64,000 bases of DNA from Bacteroidales bacterium. GTDB taxonomy: Bacteria; Bacteroidota; Bacteroidia; Bacteroidales; UBA932. Shown in pieces: positions 8,754 to 16,612 of this stretch (positions are counted from its first letter, which is position 1; each line of letters begins with the position of its first letter). The translations under genes were made by a program, and so were the position numbers. The notes under the pieces were generated by a model, which did not search any database, was not told the origin of the DNA, and saw nothing but the letters and a program-made list of their open reading frames with translations. The stretch spans positions 41,831 through 105,830 of the forward strand of contig JAFYVM010000013.1 of the NCBI GenBank assembly GCA_017549145.1, read 5' to 3'.

Positions 8754-9947
8754 ATGCCTGTCATTTCTCAACGTGGTATTGAAATACCATCGTCACCTAT
8801 ACGAAAACTTACTCCTCTTGCAAATAATGCCAAGGCAAGGGGAATCAAAGTATATCATCTGAACATCGGTCAGCCGGATCTTCCGACTCCGGAGTCTGCT
8901 CTCGAGGCAGTTCGTCAGGTGGATCGAAAAGTTCTTGAGTATAGCCCAAGCCAGGGTTTCTTGAGCCTCCGCAAGAAACTTGCAGAGTATTATTCTAAGT
9001 ATCGTATTGAACTTTCACCAGATGATATCATTGTTACTGCCGGAGGTTCTGAGGCGGTGCTTTTCGCCTTTCTTTCATGTCTTAATCCGGGTGACGAGAT
9101 CATTATCCCTGAGCCTGCTTACGCTAACTATATGGCGTTTGCTGTGTCTGCCGGTGCTGTGATCAAGACTGTGCCTTCTTCAATTGAGACAGGTTTTGCT
9201 CTTCCTCCAGTGGAGAAGTTTGAAGAGCTTATTACAGAGCGCACAAAGGCAATTCTGATCTGTAATCCTAACAATCCTACAGGCTATCTTTATTCTCGCA
9301 AGGAGATGAATCAGATTCGTGACCTTGTGAAGAAGTATGACCTGTATCTGTTCTCGGACGAGGTTTACCGTGAGTTTATCTATACAGGTTCACCATATAT
9401 TTCAGCTTTCCATCTAGATGGTCTTGAGGATAATGTCGTGCTGATTGATTCGGTGTCTAAAAGATATTCAGAGTGCGGAATCCGTATAGGTGCTTTGGTG
9501 ACTAAGAATAAGGCTGTGCGTGATGCAGTGATGAAGTTCTGTCAGGCTCGTTTGAGTCCGCCGCTTTTGGGCCAGATTGTGGCTGAGGCGTCGATTGAGG
9601 GCACTGAGGAGTATTCGGCAGATGTTTATGAGCAGTATGTGGAGAGACGTAAGTGTCTGATTGATGGACTTAATAAGATTCCGGGAGTGTATTCACCGAT
9701 TCCTATGGGCGCGTTCTACACTATGGCTCGTATTCCAGTGGATGATGCGGAGAAGTTCTGCGCATGGTGCTTGACTGATTTTGATTATGAGGGCGAGACT
9801 ATTATGATGGCTCCGGGTAATGGCTTCTATGCTACACCAGGTATGGGACGTGATGAGGTGCGTATCGCTTATGCTTTGAATATTGAGGATTTGAAGCGTG
9901 CTGTGGTGATTCTGGAGAAGGCTTTGGAGGCTTATAATTCTTTGTAG
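8754..9947 (+). CDS. PLP-dependent aminotransferase, class I/II
   Basis: A 397-residue fold-type I aminotransferase of the aspartate aminotransferase superfamily. Seen: PNNPTG substrate/cofactor motif, SDEVYREF with the PLP-ring Asp, SVSKRYSECGIRIG with the Schiff-base lysine (K236), and a C-terminal VRIAYALN with the carboxylate-binding Arg. The amino acid substrate cannot be assigned; such genes often act on aspartate, alanine or aromatic acids. It sits 15 bases after the epimerase and before manC with no polysaccharide-specific signature, so it may be a housekeeping enzyme within the locus. A paired hairpin repeat begins three bases after its stop. Confidence 0.85.
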   Translation: MPVISQRGIEIPSSPIRKLTPLANNAKARGIKVYHLNIGQPDLPTPESALEAVRQVDRKVLEYSPSQGFLSLRKKLAEYYSKYRIELSPDDIIVTAGGSEAVLFAFLSCLNPGDEIIIPEPAYANYMAFAVSAGAVIKTVPSSIETGFALPPVEKFEELITERTKAILICNPNNPTGYLYSRKEMNQIRDLVKKYDLYLFSDEVYREFIYTGSPYISAFHLDGLEDNVVLIDSVSKRYSECGIRIGALVTKNKAVRDAVMKFCQARLSPPLLGQIVAEASIEGTEEYSADVYEQYVERRKCLIDGLNKIPGVYSPIPMGAFYTMARIPVDDAEKFCAWCLTDFDYEGETIMMAPGNGFYATPGMGRDEVRIAYALNIEDLKRAVVILEKALEAYNSL

Positions 9948-9949
9948 GA

Positions 9950-10008
9950 GATCCTTCGCTTCGCTCAGGATGACATGACACCTGTCATGCTGAACGCAGT
10001 GAAGCATC
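9950..10008. repeat. Inverted pair of 26-base hairpin elements
   Basis: Two copies of the dispersed element face each other: 9950-9975 forward (GATCCTTCGCT...) and 9983-10008 reversed, with seven bases between. They differ at five positions. Four of these are two compensatory base-pair changes (C-G to G-C in the outer stem, G-C to A-T in the inner stem) and one is in the loop. The pair lies between the aminotransferase stop and manC and could fold into one long cruciform. It may serve as a terminator or processing site, but has no T-run. Confidence 0.8.
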
Positions 10009-10029
10009 TTAATTCAGGAAGACAATTAC

Positions 10030-11094
10030 ATGAAAATGAATAGTAGTAATCATATAGTGATAATGGCAGGAGGAATCGGCAGCAGGTTCTGGCCGATGAG
10101 TACTCCTGAGTGTCCGAAGCAGTTCATTGATGTGATGGGCTGTGGTAAGACCATGATACAGATGACAGTGGAGAGGTTCGCTCCTCTTTGTCCGTTGGCG
10201 AATTTCTGGGTAGTGACCAGCGCGGAGTATGTGGATACAGTTCGTACTCAGTTGCCTCAGATTCCTGTGCAGAATATTCTTGCTGAGCCTGCTATGCGTA
10301 ATACTGCTCCGTGTATTGCTTATGCATGCTGGAAGATACGTCAGCAGTGCCCGGAGGCAAATGTTGTGGTGACTCCGGCTGATGCTTTAGTGGTTGATGT
10401 GGATGATTTCAGGAAGGTGATTGCCAGGGCATTGGAGTTCACTGCGGCTGAGAAACGTATTGTAACTGTAGGAATCCGTCCTACTCGTCCGGAGACTGGA
10501 TATGGTTATATAGCAGCGGGGGAGATTGCTGGTCAGGAAAATTCAATTGAAGTCAGAAAGGTAGATTCATTTAGGGAGAAGCCTGCTCTGGAGGTCGCTA
10601 AGGAGTATCTTGCTGCTGGAAATTATCTTTGGAATGCCGGTATCTTCGTGTGGAGCGTGAATACGATTGTGGAGTCTATGAAGACTTTTGTGCCTGATCT
10701 TGCGGCAAAGATGGATGAGATGTCAAGGGCATTCTATACAGCTGATGAACCTGCTGTGGTTCGTTCTATATTCCCGACTTGCGAGAAGATTTCGATTGAC
10801 TACGCTGTCATGGAGAAGGCTGATTATATCTACACCATTCCTGGTGATTTCGGATGGAGCGATGTGGGAACCTGGGGATCGCTATGGACGCTCCTCAAGC
10901 ATGATGCCAACGGAAATGCAGTTGTGGGAGATAATGTGTATTTGAATGAGTGCAGGGGATGTATCGTGCATGCTCCGGGTGCAGAAAGCGTCGTTCTTCA
11001 GGGCCTTGAGGATAGCATCGTGGTAGAGCGTGATGGACGACTTCTTATCTGCAAACTTTCTGAGGAACAGAGAATTAAGGATTTTAGAAAGTAG
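10030..11094 (+). CDS. manC: Mannose-1-phosphate guanylyltransferase
   Basis: Makes GDP-mannose from mannose 1-phosphate and GTP in the cytoplasm, feeding mannose, fucose or rhamnose branches of polysaccharide synthesis. The 354-residue protein begins with the nucleotidyltransferase signature MAGGIGSRFWPMSTPECPKQ and contains FREKP, NAGIFVW and DYAVMEK blocks typical of the family, and a C-terminal beta-helix portion. It lacks the isomerase domain of the bifunctional ManC/AlgA enzymes, so it is the short form. The start ATG at 10030 follows the paired hairpin repeat by 21 bases. A small charged protein starts two bases after its stop. Confidence 0.93.
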   Translation: MKMNSSNHIVIMAGGIGSRFWPMSTPECPKQFIDVMGCGKTMIQMTVERFAPLCPLANFWVVTSAEYVDTVRTQLPQIPVQNILAEPAMRNTAPCIAYACWKIRQQCPEANVVVTPADALVVDVDDFRKVIARALEFTAAEKRIVTVGIRPTRPETGYGYIAAGEIAGQENSIEVRKVDSFREKPALEVAKEYLAAGNYLWNAGIFVWSVNTIVESMKTFVPDLAAKMDEMSRAFYTADEPAVVRSIFPTCEKISIDYAVMEKADYIYTIPGDFGWSDVGTWGSLWTLLKHDANGNAVVGDNVYLNECRGCIVHAPGAESVVLQGLEDSIVVERDGRLLICKLSEEQRIKDFRK

Positions 11095-11096
11095 TT

Positions 11097-11282
11097 ATGG
11101 CTGATAATTATCTGGAAAAGAAGTTCGAGGATATGCGTGAACGGGCGTCTGCAAAGCAGGCGAAGGAGGAACGTCTCAGACAGGCGGCTTGGAAGAAGCG
11201 TATGGATGCATATCGTAAGCGTCTGGCTGATGAGGCTGCTGCTACGCAAAAGCCTAGCGATGTAGCGGAGGCTGAGGATTAA
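11097..11282 (+). CDS. Small highly charged protein (61 residues), function unknown
   Basis: An open frame that begins with ATG two bases after the manC stop and encodes a protein rich in Lys, Arg, Glu and Ala with no hydrophobic segment; heptad-like spacing suggests a single long helix. Short proteins beginning MADNYLEKK are, from memory, common in Bacteroidales annotations, but I know no function for them. The last 29 bases overlap the 3' end of the S24/S26-like gene on the other strand. Tight spacing and unbroken frame favour a real gene; antisense shadowing is the alternative. Confidence 0.6.
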   Translation: MADNYLEKKFEDMRERASAKQAKEERLRQAAWKKRMDAYRKRLADEAAATQKPSDVAEAED

Positions 11283-11724
11283 GTCTGCGCCAGAGAGCTA
11301 GTGGATAGCGGCGTAGAGGTCTGAAGGTGACCCATATCCAAGAGTATATTCTCCAAAGGAGATTTGTAGAAGTATAAGTGCGATTCTTGCGTGTGATGCT
11401 GTGCATGATGCCAGCAATGCCGTCAAGAGTCGCTTTTTCTTGCTGACCAATGTTTCCGTCACCTTCAAGTAGAATATGGTTTCCTTTTCGACGGATGATT
11501 CGATGTAGAACGATATTGCCTTTAATGTCTCGTACGAGAGCAACTGTGCCGGGACGAATATCAGAGTCTGTCCAAGGGCCTAGGGTAATATGATCTCGCA
11601 GATGAACAAGGAAAGGATTCATACTATAACCATTTGCTGTCAAGGTTACAGTCTTTCCCTCAGCAATCATTGTACTGATTTCTTTGAAGATGTCTTCTTT
11701 ATTTATGAGAATCTGCTTTGTCAT
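11254..11724 (-). CDS. S24/S26-like serine peptidase
   Basis: A 156-residue protein with the signal-peptidase/LexA fold motifs. Ser34 is in NGYSMNPFL, and His74 lies in a VLHRII context followed by LEGDGN (near residues 86-90). The Ser/His arrangement resembles SipW and eukaryotic-type signal peptidases rather than the Ser/Lys type. No N-terminal membrane anchor is visible; a mildly hydrophobic C-terminal segment (LLWRIYSWIWVTF) might touch the membrane. The ATG at 11724 is chosen over an upstream TTG at 11751. It is divergent from the HPr-kinase-like gene, and this gene pair with an ABC exporter recurs (from memory) in Bacteroidales peptide-maturation clusters. Actual substrate unknown. Confidence 0.75.
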   Translation of the reverse strand: MTKQILINKEDIFKEISTMIAEGKTVTLTANGYSMNPFLVHLRDHITLGPWTDSDIRPGTVALVRDIKGNIVLHRIIRRKGNHILLEGDGNIGQQEKATLDGIAGIMHSITRKNRTYTSTNLLWRIYSWIWVTFRPLRRYPLALWRRLNPQPPLHR

Positions 11725-11748
11725 TTTGATAATCCGCGTCGAGCAATG

Positions 11749-11756
11749 CAAAAGTA
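11749..11756 (-). promoter_or_regulatory. -7 element for the S24/S26-like gene
   Basis: CAAAAGTA on the + strand reads TACTTTTG on the minus strand, a match to TAnnTTTG, 25 bases before the ATG at 11724. No clear -33 TTG is seen. Confidence 0.5.
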
Positions 11757-11770
11757 CTGATAAATTTTGC

Positions 11771-11778
11771 TATCTTTG
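11771..11778 (+). promoter_or_regulatory. -7 element for the HPr-kinase-like gene
   Basis: TATCTTTG matches TAnnTTTG and lies eight bases before the ATG at 11787, so the transcript would have almost no leader. It sits 14 bases from the opposing minus-strand -7 element. Confidence 0.5.
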
Positions 11779-11786
11779 AAGGTTTT

Positions 11787-12680
11787 ATGGGAAATTCTTA
11801 CAAATATACAGTTGCAGGTCATACTTTCTGCATTTCTTTGCCAAATGGGTTTGATCCAGAGACCTTTTTGGCTCCTTACGTGCCTTTTACTGAAACTGGA
11901 CCTGATGCGCTTCCTGTCATCAATCTGAAAGTAGAGATCGTAGAGACGCTACGTTCAGTCGTAACAGGACAGGTGAAAGAAGTCTTCAATGATGAAGCAC
12001 CATATTTTTGGCTATTTGAGCAGGATGGAAAATTCTTGTATGGATTTTCATATACCAAGAAAGCACCAAATTGTATTGTGGCGACTTCAGATGATTATTC
12101 TGAGGCAGTGGTCTATGTCTCTGAAGCATATGCTCAAAAGTTGATGGAGTTTGCTTTGAGCAATGCTATAATGCTTCTTTACACATTCCGCACCTCTGGT
12201 CAGGATACCCTTATGGTGCATGCTTCCGTGATAAAATATAAGGGACGTGGTTATATGTTCCTTGGAAAGAGTGGTACAGGTAAGAGTACTCACAGCAGCT
12301 TGTGGCTTAAACACATTGAGGGTACAGAGCTTTTGAATGATGATAATCCTGTAGTGCGCGTTATTGATGGACAAGCATATGTGTATGGATCGCCATGGAG
12401 TGGAAAGACCCCTTGCTATAAGAATGACTTTGTACCCCTCGCTGGAATCGTAAGGTTGTCACAGGCTCCGTACAATAAGATAAATCGTCTTGTGCCACTT
12501 CTGGCTTATACTGCATTTATGCCGTCTTGTAGTTGTATGAGATGGGAACCAAGTGCGACTAATGCATTACATAAGTCTGTGGAGAAGGTGATTTCAGCAG
12601 TGAAATGCTGGCATCTGGAATGTCTTCCGGATGAGGAGGCAGCTCGTGTATGTTGCGCTGCTGTAGAGGTTAAAGAATAG
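11787..12680 (+). CDS. HPr-kinase-like P-loop protein
   Basis: A 297-residue protein with the P-loop of the HPr kinase/PEP carboxykinase-like family: LGKSGTGKSTHSSLW near residues 159-173, then LLNDDNPVV (Asp pair) and a VYGSPWSGK segment that is typical of this subgroup. It lacks the DRTA-binding hub domain and the other signatures of genuine HprK, so a role in HPr phosphorylation is unlikely. Relatives occur with PqqD-like proteins, S24-type peptidases, PF14907 nucleotidyltransferases and ABC exporters in peptide-modification or exopolysaccharide clusters. The ABC exporter gene starts four bases downstream. A likely role is ATP-dependent modification of a peptide or sugar, but this is inference. 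Confidence 0.75.
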   Translation: MGNSYKYTVAGHTFCISLPNGFDPETFLAPYVPFTETGPDALPVINLKVEIVETLRSVVTGQVKEVFNDEAPYFWLFEQDGKFLYGFSYTKKAPNCIVATSDDYSEAVVYVSEAYAQKLMEFALSNAIMLLYTFRTSGQDTLMVHASVIKYKGRGYMFLGKSGTGKSTHSSLWLKHIEGTELLNDDNPVVRVIDGQAYVYGSPWSGKTPCYKNDFVPLAGIVRLSQAPYNKINRLVPLLAYTAFMPSCSCMRWEPSATNALHKSVEKVISAVKCWHLECLPDEEAARVCCAAVEVKE

Positions 12681-12683
12681 GTT

Positions 12684-14321
12684 ATGAAACAGTTACGTTG
12701 GATTCTTAGGGTTTCAAGACCATATGGATGGTCGATAGCTGGGATGATGTCATGTCATCTTTTGCTGACCGTTTGTTCTCTTGGATTTGTCTATGTATGC
12801 AAGAGAATGGTTGATGAGGCTGTCGCTATGTTCAACGGAGCTGGGGAAGTATCGCATCTTTGGGCTTGTGCTGGTACAATGGCAGTGCTGATCATCGGCC
12901 GTGTCTTGCTCGCTGCTCTTCGCACTTATCTTCAGGCTAAGACTGATGTAAAGATGCGCAATGAACTGCGCGCGAGGATGTTTGATGTGATGTTGCATCT
13001 TCAGAACGATGGTGGTGAGAGACGTCATACGGGTGATCTTCTGAATCGTGTTCTCGAGGATGTGCGAGTGGTGGCTTCTGCAATGTCGGGGTCACTTCCT
13101 AATCTCTTCGGAGCTGGACTTCAGTTCGTTGCAGCTCTTGTGTTCTTGATGGTTCTGGATTTGCGTCTGGCTCTTGTGATTGTGGTGATTGTGCCTGTGG
13201 GAGTACTGGGAGGCCGTTTTGTGGCTAGACGTCTGCGTCAGATGACTCATGATATCCGTAGTACTGACAGTAAGGTGCAGTCGCATTTACAGGAGAGTAT
13301 GCAGAATCTGACTGTTCTTCAGACTATGGAATATACTGGCGCCAGTTCGTCTTCTCTTGGTGAACTTCAAGGCACTTTGTATTCGAATGAAATTCGCCGC
13401 ACCAGATTCAGTGTCATTTCAAGAATTATCATTTCGTTGGCTTTGTCAGCTGGACATGCTATCGCTTTTATATGGGGAGCGTTCGGTATCAGTACAGGAG
13501 CGGTTACTTTTGGCATGATGACAGCTTTCCTCCAGTTGGTGGGACAGATTCAGCGTCCGTTGATGGAACTGAGCCAGACTTTGCCGTCGCTTATCCATGC
13601 TATTGCTTCTGTTGATAGGATAATTGAGGTGGAGGAGCTACCGAGTGAGAAGGTGGATGAGTCTGTGATGCTTGATGGTGCTGTGGGGGTGCGTCTGGAG
13701 GATGTTACTTTTGCATATCCGGATTCGTCTGCTGCAGTACTTTCGGGATTTTCGTATGATTTTACTCCAGGCAGCAGGACTGCTGTTGTTGGTCCTACTG
13801 GAGTGGGCAAGAGTACATTGATCCGTTTGCTACTTTCGTTGCTCCGTCCTGGCAAGGGTAATATCAGTCTGTATTCCGAAAGTGCTGAAGACATAGCTGT
13901 TTCGGCTTCTACAAGGTGTAATCTTGTTTATGTCCCTCAGGGAAACAGTCTGTTCAGCGGTACCATCAGGGAGAATCTTCTTGTGGGTAATCCGGAAGCC
14001 AGTGATGAGCAGATGATGGAGGCTTTGAGGGTTGCTGCTGCAGATTTTGTTGAGCTGATGCCGCTTGGATTGGATAGCCAGTGTTTTGAGAAAGGGGCAG
14101 GACTCAGTGAGGGACAGGCTCAGAGAATTGCTATTGCGCGTGCGCTCCTGCGCCCTGGTAAGGTTTTGCTTCTGGATGAATTCAGCTCAGCGCTTGATTC
14201 AGAAACAGAGGATATTTTAATGGAACGACTGACTTCGCATATGCCGGATCGTACGATGATTTTCATTACCCATCGTGAACGTGTCGTGGACTTCTGCTCT
14301 GCTACGTTACGTCTTAAATAG
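12684..14321 (+). CDS. ABC exporter, fused permease and ATPase
   Basis: A 545-residue half-transporter of the exporter type: about six membrane segments in residues 1-320, then a nucleotide-binding domain. Walker A GPTGVGKST is near residues 369-377, the signature LSEGQ (variant of LSGGQ) near 473-477, Walker B LLLDE near 493-497, and the H-loop ITHRE near the C-terminus. There is no peptidase C39 domain, so any leader cleavage would need a separate protease, such as the S24/S26-like one nearby. It follows the HPr-kinase-like gene by four bases, which suggests that the two work on the same product. Lipid, peptide or polysaccharide cargo are all possible. Confidence 0.85.
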   Translation: MKQLRWILRVSRPYGWSIAGMMSCHLLLTVCSLGFVYVCKRMVDEAVAMFNGAGEVSHLWACAGTMAVLIIGRVLLAALRTYLQAKTDVKMRNELRARMFDVMLHLQNDGGERRHTGDLLNRVLEDVRVVASAMSGSLPNLFGAGLQFVAALVFLMVLDLRLALVIVVIVPVGVLGGRFVARRLRQMTHDIRSTDSKVQSHLQESMQNLTVLQTMEYTGASSSSLGELQGTLYSNEIRRTRFSVISRIIISLALSAGHAIAFIWGAFGISTGAVTFGMMTAFLQLVGQIQRPLMELSQTLPSLIHAIASVDRIIEVEELPSEKVDESVMLDGAVGVRLEDVTFAYPDSSAAVLSGFSYDFTPGSRTAVVGPTGVGKSTLIRLLLSLLRPGKGNISLYSESAEDIAVSASTRCNLVYVPQGNSLFSGTIRENLLVGNPEASDEQMMEALRVAAADFVELMPLGLDSQCFEKGAGLSEGQAQRIAIARALLRPGKVLLLDEFSSALDSETEDILMERLTSHMPDRTMIFITHRERVVDFCSATLRLK

Positions 14322-14329
14322 TAATTGGT

Positions 14330-14337
14330 TATATTTG
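14330..14337 (+). promoter_or_regulatory. -7 element for the sensor-TrkH group
   Basis: TATATTTG matches the Bacteroidetes -7 consensus 23 bases before the ATG at 14361. The -33 position is weak. Confidence 0.45.
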
Positions 14338-14360
14338 CAGGTTAAGTAATTTATATACAG

Positions 14361-15158
14361 ATGAAAGTACTTAGAAGAAAGGTGTATTTTTCGCTTGGTT
14401 CGGTGGCGGCAATCTTGCTGCTTTCGAGCGTTATTTCCATTTTGGAGTATCGTAGAATGAGCGATTATGTGTCGGAGTTGATAGCTTCTAACATCAGAAG
14501 CATCAATCATGCTCAGAAGCTTTCAGATATTACACAGGAGTATAACCACCAGATGCTTGCTGTGGTGGTTCAGAATGATATTTCTTTGATTCCGAAGTTT
14601 GATATTGAGCATTTTATGGCTCAGTCAGATTCCTTGAAGAATTCGTTTACATCTCAGAAGGCACTTCCTATGGTGGATTCTGTTGTTACTTCGTTTGATG
14701 ATTTCATGAAGACATCTCAGAAGTTTGATGAGGTATTTCTGGCAGATAGTGTCGATACCGGTGAGTGGTTCTTCGGTACTTTGCAGCCGTCATATAACAA
14801 GTTCCTTGAGGATATGACCGTCTTGAATGAGACAATTTATAAAGATCTTCGTTCAAATTCTGCAGATTTTGATGCAGGATTCTATCGCAGTATCATCCCA
14901 AGTGTGGTATCGGTAGGAGCTGGTCTGTTGTTGATTCTGCTTCTATTGGTGTTCACATTGTCTGATTATGTGAGACCGATCAATAAGATGGCAGAGGGAC
15001 TGAATGCTTACCGTACTTCAGCCAGACGATATAATTATGAGTTTGATGGCGATGATCAGCTGGCCGAGATCAATGAGGGAATTACCGAGGTTGTGGAGGA
15101 GAATATCGAGCTCAAGGTTCGCATCAAGACTCTTCGTGAGGACAGAAATCAGGCATAG
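14361..15158 (+). CDS. Orphan membrane sensor with four-helix and HAMP-like domains
   Basis: A 265-residue inner-membrane protein with two membrane segments (about 8-28 and 178-200). Between them is a helical periplasmic region resembling the four-helix-bundle ligand domain of chemoreceptors and histidine kinases. After the second segment comes a HAMP-like stretch (DYVRPINKMAEGL) and a coiled-coil tail, but no kinase, methyl-accepting or cyclase domain: the protein ends where such a domain would begin. Its stop is two bases before the TrkH gene, so a role in sensing ions or osmotic state for the transporter is plausible. I do not recognise a named family. Confidence 0.7.
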   Translation: MKVLRRKVYFSLGSVAAILLLSSVISILEYRRMSDYVSELIASNIRSINHAQKLSDITQEYNHQMLAVVVQNDISLIPKFDIEHFMAQSDSLKNSFTSQKALPMVDSVVTSFDDFMKTSQKFDEVFLADSVDTGEWFFGTLQPSYNKFLEDMTVLNETIYKDLRSNSADFDAGFYRSIIPSVVSVGAGLLLILLLLVFTLSDYVRPINKMAEGLNAYRTSARRYNYEFDGDDQLAEINEGITEVVEENIELKVRIKTLREDRNQA

Positions 15159-15160
15159 GT

Positions 15161-16612
15161 ATGAATGTAAAGGCTATATCTCTTAATGTGGGCAAGGCGC
15201 TGCTGGTCAGTGCTTTGTTTATGGCTTTGTCTATTGGCGTGTCGCTGGTGAATGGAAGAGATGAGGCTTTTACTCCTCTTCTTATCAGTTTTGTGATTAC
15301 GGCGATTGTAGGAGCATTCCCGTTTATTTTTGTGCATAAGACCCAGGCGCTCTCATTGAATGATGGATTCTTGACCATCGTTTTGTCATGGGTGCTTTCA
15401 TTCATCTTCGGTATGCTTCCGTATGTTCTATATGGAGGTGAGTTTACGTTGATTAATGCCTGGTTTGAAAGTGTGTCGGGCTATACGACTACAGGATCAA
15501 CTATTCTGACTGATGTGGAGGCGCTTCCAAAGAGCCTTTTGTTTTGGCGCTCATCTACGCATTTTATTGGTGGATTGGGAGTTGTGGTCTTCCTTCTTCT
15601 TGTAATGCCTACAGCCAGCCCATATCGTCTCAAGCTTACAAATATGGAGATGTCGACTCTTTCAAAGGGTGGATATCGATATAATTCTTCTAAGGTCATA
15701 AGAATCATTACTGGTGTATATCTTTCGTTTGCGATTGTTATTTTCTTCAGCCTCTGGGCTGCAGGAATGACTCTATTTGATGCTGTGAATCATGCATTCA
15801 GCCTTGCTGCAACAGGCGGATTCAGTACTCGTAATCTTTCTGTGGGATATTACCAGTCAGATGTTCTTCATCTGATCATCATTTTCTTCATGGCAGTCTG
15901 TGCATTGCATTTTGGACTTATCTATGCGGTGTTCGTGACGCGCTCGCTGAAGCCGATGCGTAGTTCCGTTGTTGGATATTATTTCGGTTCGATTGCTGTG
16001 GCTTCGATAATCGTGGGATTGGTGCTCAGGTCTCAGGGTGGCTACAATCATCTTGGCAGGGCGTTGATGGATTCTACGTTTACTGTGGTTAGTTACATGT
16101 CCACAACGGGATTTGCTATTTGTGATAATTCGACCTGGCCTGTGGTGGCTGGAGTGGTGCTGATGTTTGTTGCGTTCCAGTGTGGATGTTCAGGATCGAC
16201 TACGGGAGGTATCAAGGTGGACCGTATCCTGATTGCTTTCAAGTCCATCGGTAATGAGATCCGTCGCAGGGTTCATCCTAATGCTGTGTCACAGATTCGT
16301 TTGGATGGACATTATTTGCCTGACAGTACTGTGAATTCCGTGATGATGTATATTGTTACATATATCCTCATGGCTGTTATTTCTATTGTAGTGGTGATGT
16401 TATGTGGGTCGAGTCCTACTGAAGCGATATCTGGTGTGATTTCGTCAATTGGTAGCGTGGGACCTGGTATCGGTGAGTTGGGTGCAATGGATAATTTCTC
16501 TGCTGAGCCTTCAGTGGCAAAGTTTGTTTATGCTTTCGATATGTTCTTAGGTCGTGTGGAGATATATCCTGTGCTTGTGGTGTTGTCTATGATGTTTAAC
16601 CGCGGCAAGTAA
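15161..16612 (+). CDS. trkH: TrkH-family potassium uptake protein
   Basis: The 483-residue membrane subunit of a Trk/Ktr potassium uptake system. Four P-loop/selectivity regions are visible: TTTGSTIL, AATGGFST, MSTTGFA and SSIGSVGPG, each between hydrophobic segments. The CGCSGSTTGGIKVDR block is also typical. The cytoplasmic NAD-binding partner (TrkA or KtrA) is not in this window; it may be elsewhere, or the neighbouring orphan sensor may influence the pump. The gene starts two bases after the sensor gene and its stop shares one base with the next start (TAATG). Confidence 0.92.
   Translation: MNVKAISLNVGKALLVSALFMALSIGVSLVNGRDEAFTPLLISFVITAIVGAFPFIFVHKTQALSLNDGFLTIVLSWVLSFIFGMLPYVLYGGEFTLINAWFESVSGYTTTGSTILTDVEALPKSLLFWRSSTHFIGGLGVVVFLLLVMPTASPYRLKLTNMEMSTLSKGGYRYNSSKVIRIITGVYLSFAIVIFFSLWAAGMTLFDAVNHAFSLAATGGFSTRNLSVGYYQSDVLHLIIIFFMAVCALHFGLIYAVFVTRSLKPMRSSVVGYYFGSIAVASIIVGLVLRSQGGYNHLGRALMDSTFTVVSYMSTTGFAICDNSTWPVVAGVVLMFVAFQCGCSGSTTGGIKVDRILIAFKSIGNEIRRRVHPNAVSQIRLDGHYLPDSTVNSVMMYIVTYILMAVISIVVVMLCGSSPTEAISGVISSIGSVGPGIGELGAMDNFSAEPSVAKFVYAFDMFLGRVEIYPVLVVLSMMFNRGK

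Noticed and set aside
9950-10008. Paired hairpins as a standard rho-independent terminator
   Set aside because: The stem is symmetrical but no T-run follows, and the same unit occurs within genes, so termination is unlikely to be its main role.
11787-12680. True HPr kinase/phosphorylase (HprK) of carbon catabolite control
   Set aside because: Only the P-loop and part of the core are shared. The N-terminal domain and conserved HprK signature are absent, and no HPr gene is near.
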